Numbered from the stretch's first letter, positions 18,052 to 29,693 are shown. The stretch: DNA of 64,000 nt from Microbacterium sp. LWH7-1.2 (GCF_038397755.1 NZ_CP151637.1:2852001-2916000), one strand, 5' to 3'. Notes: generated from the letters alone by a model not told the origin. Made by a program: numbers and translations.

Positions 18052-19734
18052 ATGACTTCCGCAGAGACGCTCGAGCGCACGGACGCGTTCCTCACCCCCG
18101 TCGGCGACGAGTGGTGGCGCACCGCCGTCATCTACCAGATCTACCCCCGCTCCTTCGCGGACGCCTCGGGCGACGGCATCGGCGACCTCCCGGGCATCAC
18201 CTCGCACCTCGACGACCTGGCGCACCTCGGCATCGACGCCATCTGGCTGAGCCCGTTCCAGCGCTCGCCCCAGAAGGATGCCGGCTACGACGTCAGCGAC
18301 TACTGCGACGTCGACCCGCTGTTCGGCACGCTCGCCGACTTCGACGACATGCTCGCCGCGGCGCATGAGCGCAGCATCCGTGTCATCGTCGATCTCGTCC
18401 CGAACCACTCGTCCGACCAGCACGAGTGGTTCCAGCAGGCCCTCGCCTCGGCCCCCCACAGCGCCGAGCGGGCGCGGTACATGTTCCGCGACGGAAAGGG
18501 CAGGAACGGCGAGCTGCCCCCGAACAACTGGGAGTCCGTCTTCGGCGGCCCGGCATGGACTCGCGTCGTCGAGGCCGACGGCGAGCCCGGCCAGTGGTAT
18601 TTGCACCTCTTCGACTCGTCCCAGCCCGACTTCGACTGGTCGAACGAGGAGGTGCGCGAGGAGTTCCGCCGCATCCTGCGCTTCTGGCTCGACCGCGGGG
18701 TCGACGGCTTCCGCGTCGACGTCGCCCACGGCCTCGTGAAGGCGGAGGGGCTTCCGGACTACATCCCGGACCCCGAGGCCGGCTCGATGGGCGGCGAAGA
18801 GGCGAACGTGCCGTACTGGGGCCAGGACGCCGTGCACGAGGTGTACCGCGACTGGCGCAAGATCCTCGAGGAGTACGAGGGCCACCGCGCCCTCGCCGCC
18901 GAGGCGTGGCTGCCGACCGCGGAGCGCACCGCGCAGTGGGTGCGCCCCGACGAGATGCACCAGGCCTTCAACTTCCCCTACCTGTCGACCGAATGGAACG
19001 CCGCCGATCTCCGCGAGGTCATCGACGTGTCGCTGCGCGCGTTCCCCGGCGTCGGTGCGCCCTCGACGTGGGTGCTCTCCAACCACGACGTGGTGCGTCA
19101 CGCGTCACGCCTCGCACTGACCGCCGAGAACCCGCAGGGTCACGGCATCGGCCCGGACTCTCCCGGACAGCCGATCCCCGAGGTGGGGCTCGCCCGCGCC
19201 CGCGCGGCGACCGCCCTCATGCTGGCCCTTCCCGGCTCGGCGTACCTCTACCAGGGCGAGGAGCTCGGCCTGCCCGAGGTCATCGACATCCCCGGCGACG
19301 CCCGTCAGGACCCGACGTGGTTCCGCACGAACGGCGAGCGGTACGGCCGCGACGGCTGCCGCGTGCCGATCCCGTGGAACGCGGATGCCCCGGCCTACGG
19401 CTTCAACCAGAGCGGTGCGTCGTGGCTGCCGCAGCCCGCGGAGTGGGCGACGCTCGCGCGCGACGCGCAGACAGGTGTCGAAGGCTCCACGCTCGAGCTG
19501 TACCGTGCGCTGCTCGCCGAGCGCCGGGCACGCTCGCTGGGCGCGGGTTCGCTGGAGTGGATCGACGGATACGGAACGGATGCTGTGGCATTCCGCAACG
19601 GGAATGTCACGGTCATCGCGAACACCGGATCCACGCCGATCGCGCTTGCGGGCGGTATCGTGATCGCGTCGAGCGGTCCGCTCGCTGACGGGGAGCTCCC
19701 GGGCGACACGACGGTCTGGCTCGAGACCGCCTGA
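18052..19734 (+). CDS. Alpha-glucosidase (GH13)
   Basis: 560-residue cytoplasmic glycoside hydrolase of the oligo-1,6-glucosidase/alpha-glucosidase group. N-terminal signature WWRTAVIYQIYPRSF. Catalytic residues: nucleophile Asp223 (GFRVDVAHG), acid/base Glu284 (LAAEAW), stabiliser Asp346 (SNHDVV). No signal peptide. It would release glucose from maltose- or isomaltose-type oligosaccharides. The ATG at 18052 fits the leaderless promoter; a longer frame upstream crosses the operator. The LacI regulator follows 36 bp downstream. Confidence 0.92.
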   Translation: MTSAETLERTDAFLTPVGDEWWRTAVIYQIYPRSFADASGDGIGDLPGITSHLDDLAHLGIDAIWLSPFQRSPQKDAGYDVSDYCDVDPLFGTLADFDDMLAAAHERSIRVIVDLVPNHSSDQHEWFQQALASAPHSAERARYMFRDGKGRNGELPPNNWESVFGGPAWTRVVEADGEPGQWYLHLFDSSQPDFDWSNEEVREEFRRILRFWLDRGVDGFRVDVAHGLVKAEGLPDYIPDPEAGSMGGEEANVPYWGQDAVHEVYRDWRKILEEYEGHRALAAEAWLPTAERTAQWVRPDEMHQAFNFPYLSTEWNAADLREVIDVSLRAFPGVGAPSTWVLSNHDVVRHASRLALTAENPQGHGIGPDSPGQPIPEVGLARARAATALMLALPGSAYLYQGEELGLPEVIDIPGDARQDPTWFRTNGERYGRDGCRVPIPWNADAPAYGFNQSGASWLPQPAEWATLARDAQTGVEGSTLELYRALLAERRARSLGAGSLEWIDGYGTDAVAFRNGNVTVIANTGSTPIALAGGIVIASSGPLADGELPGDTTVWLETA

Positions 19735-19770
19735 CACCCGCGCTGAGCGACAAGAAGGTACGGTGACGAC

Positions 19771-20790
19771 GTGGTCAGCATCGACGAGGTCGCGCGCGCG
19801 GCCGGCGTCTCGACGGCGACCGTCTCGCGCGCGCTGAGCGGGCGCGGCCACGTCTCGGCCGGAGCGAAGGCGAAGGTCGAGGAGGCCGCCAAGAGCCTCG
19901 GCTACGTCGTGTCGGCGTCGGCCTCGAGCCTCGCCTCGGGGCGCACGCGCAACATCGGCGTGCTGGTGCCCTTCCTCGACCGGTGGTTCTTCTCCACCGT
20001 GCTGAGCGGCATCGCGTCGGCGCTGATGCGTCGGGGCTACGACATCACGCTGTACAGCCTCACCGCCGACCTCGGCGAGCGCCACGACGTCTTCGACACG
20101 TTCCTCCGGCGCCAGCGCGTCGACGGGGTCATCGCGATCTCGCTCGAGCTGGGCCAGGAGGAGACCGAGCGACTCGTCGAGCTCGATCTGCCGGTGATCG
20201 CGATCGGCGGCCCGAACCCGCTGCTCACGACTCTGACGGTCGATGACGTCGCCGTGGCGCGCCTGGCCACCGAGCACCTGCTCGCGCTCGGCCACCGCCG
20301 GATCGCGCACATCGGGGCGAGCCCCGAGTTCGACATCGACTTCCACATCCCGACGCAGCGCCGGCAGGGCTTCGAGCTGGCTCTGGCCGACGCGGGCATC
20401 GAGGTCAGCCCGTCGCTGTTCGAGCCCGCCGACTTCACCATCGAGGGCGGGTTCCGCGCCGCGAAACAGCTGATGGGCAAGCCCGGCAGCCGGCCGACCG
20501 CGATCTTCGCAGCATCCGACGAGATGGCGATCGGGGCGCTTCTGGCCGCCCGCGAACTCGGCTACCGGGTGCCCGAAGACCTCTCGGTCATCGGCATCGA
20601 CGGCCACGAGCTCGGTGAGTTCTTCCGCCTCACCACGGTCGACCAGTTCCCCCTCGGCCAGGGCGAGCGCGCCGCCGACGCCATTCTCGAAGCGCTGGAG
20701 TCGACGGATGCCGAAACCCCGACGCACCGGCCGGGTGAGCTGCCCTTCGAACTCATCGTGCGGGGCTCGACAGCCCGCCTCCCCCAATAG
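19771..20790 (+). CDS. LacI-family transcriptional regulator
   Basis: 339 residues. The helix-turn-helix and hinge are at 1-60 (SIDEVARAAGVSTATVSRAL), followed by a periplasmic-binding-protein-like effector domain (NIGVLVPFLDRWFF; IFAASDEMAIGALLAARELG). GTG start at 19771 follows AAGG. It is transcribed with the alpha-glucosidase gene, whose promoter carries a matching operator. The likely effector is a glucoside or maltodextrin, inferred from its neighbour. Confidence 0.92.
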   Translation: MVSIDEVARAAGVSTATVSRALSGRGHVSAGAKAKVEEAAKSLGYVVSASASSLASGRTRNIGVLVPFLDRWFFSTVLSGIASALMRRGYDITLYSLTADLGERHDVFDTFLRRQRVDGVIAISLELGQEETERLVELDLPVIAIGGPNPLLTTLTVDDVAVARLATEHLLALGHRRIAHIGASPEFDIDFHIPTQRRQGFELALADAGIEVSPSLFEPADFTIEGGFRAAKQLMGKPGSRPTAIFAASDEMAIGALLAARELGYRVPEDLSVIGIDGHELGEFFRLTTVDQFPLGQGERAADAILEALESTDAETPTHRPGELPFELIVRGSTARLPQ

Positions 20791-20814
20791 CTCGAGGTCG
20801 TCGCCGCGTCCAGG

Positions 20815-20968
20815 GCGTTTCGACTCGCTCGTTCCTCGCTCGCTCCACGAGCGGCAGAAGCCCAGGCGGCGGGCGTTCCGACTCGCTCGCTCAACGACCG
20901 GGAGAAGCCCAAGCGCCGGTCGTTGAGCGGAGCGCGCTCTGGCGCGCGACCTCGAAACGCCTCGAACC
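20815..20968. repeat. REP-like repeat cluster
   Basis: Three copies of the dispersed REP-like element, with variable GAACGAGC insertions, in both orientations: TTTCGACTCGCTCG near 20818, a second near 20880 ending CTCAACGACCGGG, and an inverted one from about 20913 (GGTCGTTGAGCGGAGCG). It fills the gap between the lacI gene and the M20 hydrolase. Confidence 0.75.
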
Positions 20969-20992
20969 CGGCCGCCGCGTAGGCTCGACCGC

Positions 20993-22219
20993 ATGACCCT
21001 CGACCTCGAAGCGATCTACGTCGATCTGCACCGGCATCCGGAACTGTCCTTCCAGGAGACCCGCACAGCGGGGGTGATCGCACAGCACCTGACAGGGCTC
21101 GGCATCGAGTTCGAGGAGGGGATCGGCAAGACCGGCGTCGCCGGCGTGATCCGCAACGGCGAAGGCCCCGTCGTGTGGCTGCGGGCGGACATGGACGCCC
21201 TGCCCGTTCCCGAGCAGACCGGTCTCGAGTACGCGAGCACGGCGCGGGGCACAGACCCCGCCGGCAGCGACGTGCCGGTCATGCACGCGTGCGGCCACGA
21301 CATGCACGTGACGGCGCTCCTCGGCGCCCTCGAGCGCCTCGTGGCCACGAAGGACGAGTGGTCGGGCACGATCGTCGCCGTCTTCCAGCCCGCCGAGGAG
21401 CACGGCGCGGGCTCGCAGGCGATGATCGCCGATGGCGTGCTCGACCGCTTCCCGAAGCCCGACATCGTGCTCGGGCAGCACGTCACCCCGCTCCCCGCCG
21501 GCACCATCGGAGTGCGCAGCGGCACGCAGATGGCGGCGTCCGACGGCATCACGGTCACTCTGCTCGGCCGCGGCGGTCACGGCTCGCGCCCGCAGGCGAC
21601 GATCGACCCGGTCGTCATGGCTGCGGCCACCGTCATGCGCCTGCAGACCATCGTGTCGCGCGAAGTCGACCCCCGCGACGTCGCGGTCGTCACCGTCGGC
21701 TCGATCCATGCAGGCCTCAAGAACAACATCATCCCGGCCGAGGCGAAGCTCGAGCTGAGCCTGCGCTACCCCGACGACGCGGCCCGCGCCCGCGTGCTCG
21801 AGAAGGTCGAGCGCATCGTGCGAGCCGAGGCGCAGGCCTCGGGCGCGGAGGAGCCGCCCGTCATCGTCACCGACCACACGCTTCCCCCGACCATCAATGA
21901 CGTGCACGCGACCGCCCGCCTGGTCCTCGCGTTCGACGCGGCGTTCGGCGAGGGGACGGTCATCGACCCCGGCATGTTCACCGGCAGCGAGGACGTGTCG
22001 TGGTTCGCCCGCGAGGCCGGCGTGCCGCTGGTCTTCTGGTTCTGGGGCGGCGTGGATCCGCAGAAGTTCGCGGAGGCGTTCGCGGCGGGCACGGTCGAGC
22101 GCGACATCCCGACCAACCACTCGCCGTTCTTCGCCCCGGTGCTCCAGCCCACGCTGAGCCGCGGCGTCGAAGCACTCGTGGTCGCCGCGCGCGAGTTCCT
22201 CGCCGAGCCGACGGCGTAG
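20993..22219 (+). CDS. M20 family metallo-amidohydrolase
   Basis: 408 residues, related to N-acyl-L-amino acid, IAA-amino acid and hippurate hydrolases. Motifs: DLHRHPELSFQE, WLRADMDALPVPEQTGL, MHACGHDMHV (metal Cys/His/His) and FQPAEEHGAGSQ. A C-terminal Zn ligand lies in the TGSEDVSWF segment and the dimerisation domain in GRGGHGSRPQATIDP. The ATG is leaderless (-10 TAGGCT about seven bases upstream). It stands alone and the exact N-acyl substrate cannot be read. Confidence 0.88.
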   Translation: MTLDLEAIYVDLHRHPELSFQETRTAGVIAQHLTGLGIEFEEGIGKTGVAGVIRNGEGPVVWLRADMDALPVPEQTGLEYASTARGTDPAGSDVPVMHACGHDMHVTALLGALERLVATKDEWSGTIVAVFQPAEEHGAGSQAMIADGVLDRFPKPDIVLGQHVTPLPAGTIGVRSGTQMAASDGITVTLLGRGGHGSRPQATIDPVVMAAATVMRLQTIVSREVDPRDVAVVTVGSIHAGLKNNIIPAEAKLELSLRYPDDAARARVLEKVERIVRAEAQASGAEEPPVIVTDHTLPPTINDVHATARLVLAFDAAFGEGTVIDPGMFTGSEDVSWFAREAGVPLVFWFWGGVDPQKFAEAFAAGTVERDIPTNHSPFFAPVLQPTLSRGVEALVVAAREFLAEPTA

Positions 22220-22225
22220 AGGCAA

Positions 22226-22254
22226 GACGGATGCTGCGGGCCGCAGCATCCGTC
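22226..22254. terminator. Bidirectional hairpin terminator
   Basis: Perfect 14-bp arms beginning GACGGATGCTGCGG are separated by one base. It sits just past the M20 stop and between convergent genes. It contains the over-represented ACGGATGC word in both arms. Confidence 0.7.
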
Positions 22255-22287
22255 CCGTCCGGCCTTCTCGCCTGCCGGCGCGAGCGG

Positions 22288-22767
22288 TCAGGCGGGTTCG
22301 GCGACGGCCCCCGCCCGGGCGTCTTCGGCGTCCAGCAGCCGCTGCAGGCCGGTGAAGTCGCGCATGAGGATCCGCGCCAGCACGAACGTCGGCAGCAGGG
22401 CGACCAGTCGCAGCCACCCCGCGACATCGCCCCCGTAGTCCGCGAGAACGCGGGTGCCGCCGCCCTCGGGTACGCACGCGTACTCGACGCGCGAGTTCCA
22501 CGGCGATGTGGAGTGCCAGACGACCCGTGCCTCCGGCTCGACGACCTCGAGCACGTCCTCGAATCGGACGCGGAACGGGCCGATGATGCGGTCGATCGCC
22601 GACCAGCGGCTGCCGACGCTCGGCGGTCCGTCGCCGACCCGCCGCCGCATCTCCACGGCGGGCGCCCAGTCCGGCCAGGTGCCGGGGTCGGCGAAGTACG
22701 GGAACACGCGGGCGGGCGGGTGGTCGAGGTGCACGTCGAGCGTCACTTGTCGCCACATGGCCGTCAC
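22288..22767 (-). CDS. SRPBCC (polyketide cyclase/START-like) protein
   Basis: 159-residue helix-grip protein: VTLDVHLDHPPARVFPYFADPGTWPDWAP at the N-terminus is the usual SRPBCC start, and WLRLVALLPTFVLARILMRDF forms the long C-terminal helix. The GTG at 22767 overlaps the hemerythrin stop (GTGA); ATG at 22758 is an alternative. Ligand unknown. It is coupled to the hemerythrin-domain gene. Confidence 0.78.
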   Translation of the reverse strand: MTAMWRQVTLDVHLDHPPARVFPYFADPGTWPDWAPAVEMRRRVGDGPPSVGSRWSAIDRIIGPFRVRFEDVLEVVEPEARVVWHSTSPWNSRVEYACVPEGGGTRVLADYGGDVAGWLRLVALLPTFVLARILMRDFTGLQRLLDAEDARAGAVAEPA

Positions 22768-23498
22768 ACCATGGCCGGCACGGGGCGATCGGGGTAGAGC
22801 TCCCGCATCGCGCGGTCGTACTGCCGCTTCATGAGCAGCAGATACAGCAGCCGGATGGGCGCGGGCACGTTCGCGCGCATCCACTCGTCGCGCTCGCCCT
22901 CGGGCACGCTCGCGACCAGCAGACCGAGCTGCAGGGACATGATGTCCTTCCCCAGCTCCTTGCGGTGCGCCATGAGCTCCGCGCGCGTGTGCTCCTCCAT
23001 CCAGTCCCACTCCTGCTGGGAGAGGACGGCGCCTGCCACCGGGAGGATGTCGTCCTCCTCCTGCCCCAGGTGCACCAGGAGCGTGTCGCGGAGATGCTCG
23101 ATGTCGCGGGCGAAGGCATCGCGGAGCCCGGCATCCGCGGTCCGGAGCCAGGGGTCGAGCTGCGGCTCGATCCGGGCGAGCTGGGAGGCGACCTCAGCGT
23201 GCTGGGCACGCATCTGGTCGACGTGCAGCGCGCAGCCCGGGTCCCGCGAGACCAGCTTGTCCCACAGCGCGACGTCCTCGGTGTGGTGGTGCATGTGCAG
23301 CGCGTAGAAGTCGAGGTGCGCATACCGGCCGACGACGGCGGCGCGCTCGACGTCGCCCGGCGGGACACCGCGGACGAGCTGCGGCAGCTCTCGGTAGAGC
23401 CAGCGGAAGATCCTGTGCACGAGGATCAGTCCCGACGTGTCGCATCCGGGTTCCTGCCCGTCTGGCATGGATCCGGACGAGGGCAGTCTCGTGGTCAT
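22764..23498 (-). CDS. Hemerythrin domain-containing protein
   Basis: 244 residues. The four-helix-bundle iron ligands are visible: HRIFRWLYREL, HLDFYALHMHHHTED, HAEV, and HLGQEEDDILP. Hemerythrin-like proteins bind a di-iron centre and sense or handle O2, NO or iron. The C-terminal third (VPAPIRLLYLLLMKRQY) is an extra helix pair. It is first in a two-gene operon with the SRPBCC gene. Confidence 0.85.
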   Translation of the reverse strand: MTTRLPSSGSMPDGQEPGCDTSGLILVHRIFRWLYRELPQLVRGVPPGDVERAAVVGRYAHLDFYALHMHHHTEDVALWDKLVSRDPGCALHVDQMRAQHAEVASQLARIEPQLDPWLRTADAGLRDAFARDIEHLRDTLLVHLGQEEDDILPVAGAVLSQQEWDWMEEHTRAELMAHRKELGKDIMSLQLGLLVASVPEGERDEWMRANVPAPIRLLYLLLMKRQYDRAMRELYPDRPVPAMV

Positions 23499-23561
23499 AT
23501 CGCACCCCCGATCCCCGCACCTCGTCGACGGTGACGACCCCAGGCGGTGATCAGCCGGAGT

Positions 23562-24692
23562 CTACTCCGGGGGCGCGTCCGCCGCACCGGCCGCTTCTCC
23601 CGCCGGTTCGTCCAGCTCCCTCGCGTCGGACAGCCGTTGGCCCGACGCGAGACCCGGGAGGCCGCGACGCCCGGTCGTCGTGAACGCCAGCAGGACCGAG
23701 ACCACCGCGAAGACGGACGCGACGAACGCCCAGGCGCCCGGAAGCGCGTTGAGCAGGAGGTAGCCGCCGATGCCGGCGGCGAACCGCAGGAAGCGCGCGA
23801 GCCCCACCGGGAGCGGGCCGCCGGTGAAGCGCAGCTGCACGGCGTGGTCGCCGATGGTGCCGCCGGTCGCGAGCGTGACGACGAGCCACACGACGATCGG
23901 CACGGCGGAGCCGACGAGGCTCGCCGCCGAGCCGTCGCGCACCGCCGCGTCGGCGCCGAGCAGGTAGAGCAGGAGCTGCACCGCGACCACGACGCTGAGG
24001 CTCAGCACCCAGGCCGCGAGCCCGTCGCACAGCATGCCGAGAAGGCGCCGGCCGCGCGTGACCGGCTGCGGCTGGTCCGCGTCGGGGAGGCGGGGCGACC
24101 CGCGATGGCGGCGCGGCACGGCGAGCGCGAGCAGCGAGCCGAGCACCGCGCCCAGGGTGTTCGTGAGCAGGTCGTCGACGTCGAACACGCGGTAGGCGCA
24201 GGGGTAGAGGCCCCAGACCCCGGTGAGCTGGGTGATCTCGACGAAGCCCGACAGCGCGACGCCCACGACGAGCGCCGTGATCACCCCGCGCCCGCCCAGA
24301 ACGCGCAGGAAGAATCCGAGCGGCACGAACAGCAGGACGTTGAGCAGCAGCTGCAGCACCGCCGGGTCGGCCGCGAAGCCGCTCCCGCGACGCACGACGG
24401 CGCCGCGCAGGTCGTCGGCGATCGCGGTCACGTCGATGTTCACGCCCGCACAGGCGATGGTGTCGGGGTCGGGCAGGGGCAGGAGCGTGTAGATCCAGAT
24501 GGCCATCGCATAGACGAGCGCGGCGCCCCACATCAAGAAGCGCCCGACGCCGAATCCGCCCCGACGGCGGTAGCTGAGCGCGACGAACGGGACGAAGAGC
24601 AGCACCCCCACGACCAGCCCGAGCGTGATCGCGAGCACACCCAGGAGGATCTGCTCTTCCACGGTACGAGTGTCCCAGAGAGGCAGCCGCAT
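23562..24692 (-). CDS. VanZ-RDD fusion membrane protein
   Basis: 376 residues. The N-terminal half carries five or so membrane segments with VanZ-like features (LNVLLFVPLGFFLRVLGG, DVDDLLTNTLGAVLGSLL). The C-terminal half resembles an RDD domain (RRLLGMLCDGLAAWVLSL, GGTIGDHAVQLRFTG). VanZ-like proteins have been linked to envelope stress and teicoplanin resistance, RDD proteins to ion movement; the fusion's function is unknown. It diverges from the KimA-like permease. Confidence 0.78.
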   Translation of the reverse strand: MRLPLWDTRTVEEQILLGVLAITLGLVVGVLLFVPFVALSYRRRGGFGVGRFLMWGAALVYAMAIWIYTLLPLPDPDTIACAGVNIDVTAIADDLRGAVVRRGSGFAADPAVLQLLLNVLLFVPLGFFLRVLGGRGVITALVVGVALSGFVEITQLTGVWGLYPCAYRVFDVDDLLTNTLGAVLGSLLALAVPRRHRGSPRLPDADQPQPVTRGRRLLGMLCDGLAAWVLSLSVVVAVQLLLYLLGADAAVRDGSAASLVGSAVPIVVWLVVTLATGGTIGDHAVQLRFTGGPLPVGLARFLRFAAGIGGYLLLNALPGAWAFVASVFAVVSVLLAFTTTGRRGLPGLASGQRLSDARELDEPAGEAAGAADAPPE

Positions 24693-24757
24693 GGATTCCG
24701 TGAGGATGGCCGTCTGGATGCATCGGCACGTTCTGCCCGCGGGTAGCCTTACCGGCC

Positions 24758-26884
24758 GTGACGAACGAAACCCGCGAGCCGTCAGTGGATGAGACGCCGA
24801 TCGCCAAGCGCCTCATCCTGGGGGACCCGCTCGCGACCACCGACTCCGACGAGCACCTGCTCCCGAAGAAGATGGCGCTGCCCATCTTCGCCTCCGACGC
24901 GCTCTCGTCGGTGGCCTACGCCCCGCAGGAGCTGCTGCTGATCCTTCTCACCGGAGGCCTCGCGTTCCTCGCGTTCGCCCCCTGGATCGCCGCCGCGGTC
25001 ATCGTGCTGCTCATCGTCGTGGTGATCAGCTACCGGCAGCTCATCAAGGCCTACCCCTCGGGCGGCGGCGACTACGAGGTGGCGCGGAAGAACCTCGGCG
25101 AGGTCCCCGGTGTCATCGTCGCGTCAGCCCTGCTGGTGGACTACGTGCTCACGGTGGCGGTCTCCGTCGCGTCCGGCGTCGACAACATCATCTCGGCGCT
25201 TCCGGGCCTCAACCCCTGGCGGGTCGAGCTGGCAGTGGGCTTCGTCATCCTCATCGTCATCGTCAACCTCCGCGGCGTCCGCGAGGCGTCCCGCGCGTTC
25301 GCGATCCCGACGTACATCTTCATCGGCTCGGTCGGCGTCATGATCGTCGTGGGACTCTTCCAGATCGCCACCGGCAACCCGCCCGTCGCCTCCAGCGCGC
25401 AGTACGAGGTGCAGACGGAGAGCCTCACGCAGGCCGCCGTCATCCTGCTCGTGCTGCGCGCGTTCTCGAGCGGCTGCTCGGCCCTCACCGGCGTCGAGGC
25501 CGTCTCGAACGGCGTGCAGGCGTTCCGCCAGCCGAAGGTTCGCAACGCCCAGTCGACCCTCGCCATGATGGGCGGCATCGCGATCCTGCTGTTCGCGGGG
25601 CTCACGGCGATCGCACTCGTCTCCGGCGTGCATTACGCCGAGAACCCCTGCGACCTCATCGGCTTCGACTGCTCCCACCCGCAGCCGAGTCTCATGGCGC
25701 AGGTGTCTTCGGCGGTGTTCGGCATGAGCTCGATCCCGTTCTTCATCATCCAGGGGGCGACTGCGGTGGTGCTGCTGCTGGCAGCCAACACGGCCTTCAA
25801 CGGGTTCCCCCTGCTCGGCTCGGTGCTCGCGCGCGACGGCTACGCGCCGAAGGCGCTCAACACCCGCGGCGACCGCCTGGTGTACTCCAACGGCATGATC
25901 ATCCTGGGCCTCGTCGCCATCGGCGTGCTGATCGTCTACCAGGCGAACCTCACGAACCTGATCCAGCTGTACATCATCGGCGTGTTCGTCTCGTTCACGA
26001 TCGGGCAGATCGGCATGATCCGGCATTGGATCCGGGGGATCCGGGGCATCAGCGGTCTCCCGGCTGACACGCGCCGCAGCGCTTCGACGCGCACAGAACT
26101 ATTCGGGCTGCGCAAGGGGCTCGTGATCAATTCGCTCGGCGCCACGATGACGGCATCCGTCCTCGTCATCGTGACCATCACGAAATTCACGCATGGCGCA
26201 TGGCTCGTGTTCCTCGCGATCCCGATCCTGTCGTTCCTCATGGTGGGCGTGCACCGGTACTACCGCGACGTCGACCACGAGATCGCGATGGACGACCACC
26301 TCCACTTCGGCTCGACCGGCGACGTCGCCCTCATCCTCGTCAACAAGCTGCAGAAGCCCGTCGTGAAGGCGGTCGACTACGCCCTCGCGGCCAAGCACGA
26401 CAAGACCTTCGCGGTGCACGTCTCCGTGACCAAGGAGGATGCGGCCGCCCTCGAGGCGGAATGGCGGGAGCACCGTATGCCGATTCCACTCAAGATCATC
26501 GAGTCGCCGTACCGCATCTACGCGAGCCCCATCGCGGAGTTCGTGAAGAAGTACCGCGAGGAGCACGGGTCCGCGGTGGTCACCGTCTACCTGCCGCAGT
26601 ACATCGTCGGCCACTGGTGGGAGTCGCTCCTGCACAACCGGCGCGCCCGCCGCATCGCGCAGCAGCTCATGCTCGTGCACGGCGTCTCGATCACGCTCGT
26701 GCCCTGGCTGCTCGACTCGTCGGAGCTCATCTACGGGCGCCGCTCGCGCTCCCTGCCCGGCGACGACCGCGCCGGACGCATCACGGCCCCGGAGGTCCAT
26801 CGTGTCGGCCGCCGCGCCATCCGGCCCGCAGGTCCGCCCGAGAAGGCGGAGGCCGCGGAGCCGTCGATCACGACCAAGCCCTGA
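24758..26884 (+). CDS. APC-family permease, KimA-like potassium importer
   Basis: 708 residues: about 12 membrane segments to residue 490 and a cytosolic C-terminal domain of about 210 residues. The signatures FASDALSSVAYAPQE, SGGGDYEVARKNLGEVPG and LLVDYVLTVAVSVASG match KimA (YdaO), a high-affinity K+/H+ symporter, better than ordinary amino-acid permeases. The GTG start lies eight bases after -10 TAGCCT (24744-24749), so it is leaderless. No c-di-AMP riboswitch fits in the 65-bp gap. Kdp is encoded 4 kb away. Annotation as a generic amino-acid permease would be the cautious alternative. Confidence 0.78.
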   Translation: MTNETREPSVDETPIAKRLILGDPLATTDSDEHLLPKKMALPIFASDALSSVAYAPQELLLILLTGGLAFLAFAPWIAAAVIVLLIVVVISYRQLIKAYPSGGGDYEVARKNLGEVPGVIVASALLVDYVLTVAVSVASGVDNIISALPGLNPWRVELAVGFVILIVIVNLRGVREASRAFAIPTYIFIGSVGVMIVVGLFQIATGNPPVASSAQYEVQTESLTQAAVILLVLRAFSSGCSALTGVEAVSNGVQAFRQPKVRNAQSTLAMMGGIAILLFAGLTAIALVSGVHYAENPCDLIGFDCSHPQPSLMAQVSSAVFGMSSIPFFIIQGATAVVLLLAANTAFNGFPLLGSVLARDGYAPKALNTRGDRLVYSNGMIILGLVAIGVLIVYQANLTNLIQLYIIGVFVSFTIGQIGMIRHWIRGIRGISGLPADTRRSASTRTELFGLRKGLVINSLGATMTASVLVIVTITKFTHGAWLVFLAIPILSFLMVGVHRYYRDVDHEIAMDDHLHFGSTGDVALILVNKLQKPVVKAVDYALAAKHDKTFAVHVSVTKEDAAALEAEWREHRMPIPLKIIESPYRIYASPIAEFVKKYREEHGSAVVTVYLPQYIVGHWWESLLHNRRARRIAQQLMLVHGVSITLVPWLLDSSELIYGRRSRSLPGDDRAGRITAPEVHRVGRRAIRPAGPPEKAEAAEPSITTKP

Positions 26885-26946
26885 CGCGGCACCGGGCGCG
26901 CGAACCCGAACGCGCACCCGGCGCCGGGCGGCGGCATCCCGCGTAG

Positions 26947-28730
<1,784 letters not shown>

Positions 28731-28754
28731 ACGGCGGAGCCGGCCTCGCCCAGC

Positions 28755-28797
28755 GCCCGGTCGTTGAGCGAGCGAGGAACGAGCGAGTCGAAGCGCC
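28755..28797. repeat. REP-like element
   Basis: Single full unit, reading GGTCGTTGAGCGAGCGAG then GAACGAGCGAGTCGAAACG, between sufU and the convergent DUF4097 gene. Confidence 0.75.
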
Positions 28798-28832
28798 CCG
28801 GGTCTGCGAGCGAACCCCGGGCCGGACGATCC

Positions 28833-29693
28833 TCAATCCCCGCCCGCGACCGGATGCGTGCGGTGCACGGTGATGTCGCCGTATCCGGCGCGCGCGTAGA
28901 GCTCGACCGATGCCTCCCCCTCGACGGGACCGGCGGCCGCCGCCAGCTCGTTGCGGACCACGCCGTGCCGGCTCGACACATCGAGCCAGGCGGCCGTGCC
29001 TGAGCGGATGCCGAGGTCGACGGCCCCGTACGACGCCTCCACCCTCGCGGTGCCGCCGTTGAGGTCGCCGATGCGCACCGGGCCATAGGCCGAACGAACG
29101 GTGAGTGCGGGACCGGGATCGCCCAGGTGCACGACGCCGCTCGACGTCGCGATATCGGCGACGCCCGAGACGGAGCCGACGTCGATGCCGGCGTCCGATC
29201 CCTTGAGGCGCAGGGCTCCGTCGACGATGCCGATGCGAGCACGGCCGGATTTGATGTCCACATCGGCGTCGCCGCGCACGTGCTCGACGCGCAGCTCGCC
29301 GTGGCCGAGGCCGAGATCGGCGCGGCCGGTGCGCTCGAGGGTGGCGTCGCCGTAGTCCAGCGCGATGCGCGCGGTGCCGACGACGCCTGCGACGCGGATC
29401 GAGCCGTACTTGAGCGCGAGCGAGACGTCCGAACCGGTGGGGATGCGCACCGACACGTCGACCGAGTCGCCCGACCCGAAGAGGTTGAACCGCACCGGGC
29501 CGACGATGCGCAGGTCGGACCCCGCCTGCGTGACGCGCACGGCGTCGGCCGCGCTGCGGTCGCCCGCGCGATGCGGATTCGCGGGCGCGACGTCGACGGA
29601 CAGGTCGCGGCGGCGCTCGGCGACGACGTCGATGCGGCCCATCTGCAGTTCGATGCGCACGGCCGCCGGACCCGACACCGGGAACGTCGGCAT
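28833..29693 (-). CDS. DUF4097 beta-helix protein
   Basis: 286 residues made of short beta repeats (VSLALKYGSIRVAGV, IALDYGDATLERTGR, DVDIKSGRARIGIV) as in the DUF4097/adhesin-like family, whose function is unknown. No signal peptide or membrane segment is seen. The ATG at 29693 overlaps the upstream stop by one base (TGATG), so it is coupled to the ribbon-helix-helix gene. Confidence 0.8.
   Translation of the reverse strand: MPTFPVSGPAAVRIELQMGRIDVVAERRRDLSVDVAPANPHRAGDRSAADAVRVTQAGSDLRIVGPVRFNLFGSGDSVDVSVRIPTGSDVSLALKYGSIRVAGVVGTARIALDYGDATLERTGRADLGLGHGELRVEHVRGDADVDIKSGRARIGIVDGALRLKGSDAGIDVGSVSGVADIATSSGVVHLGDPGPALTVRSAYGPVRIGDLNGGTARVEASYGAVDLGIRSGTAAWLDVSSRHGVVRNELAAAAGPVEGEASVELYARAGYGDITVHRTHPVAGGD

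Noticed and set aside
24693..24757. c-di-AMP (ydaO) riboswitch before the KimA-like gene
   Set aside because: Only 65 bp separate the divergent starts and the promoter is leaderless, leaving no room for the riboswitch.
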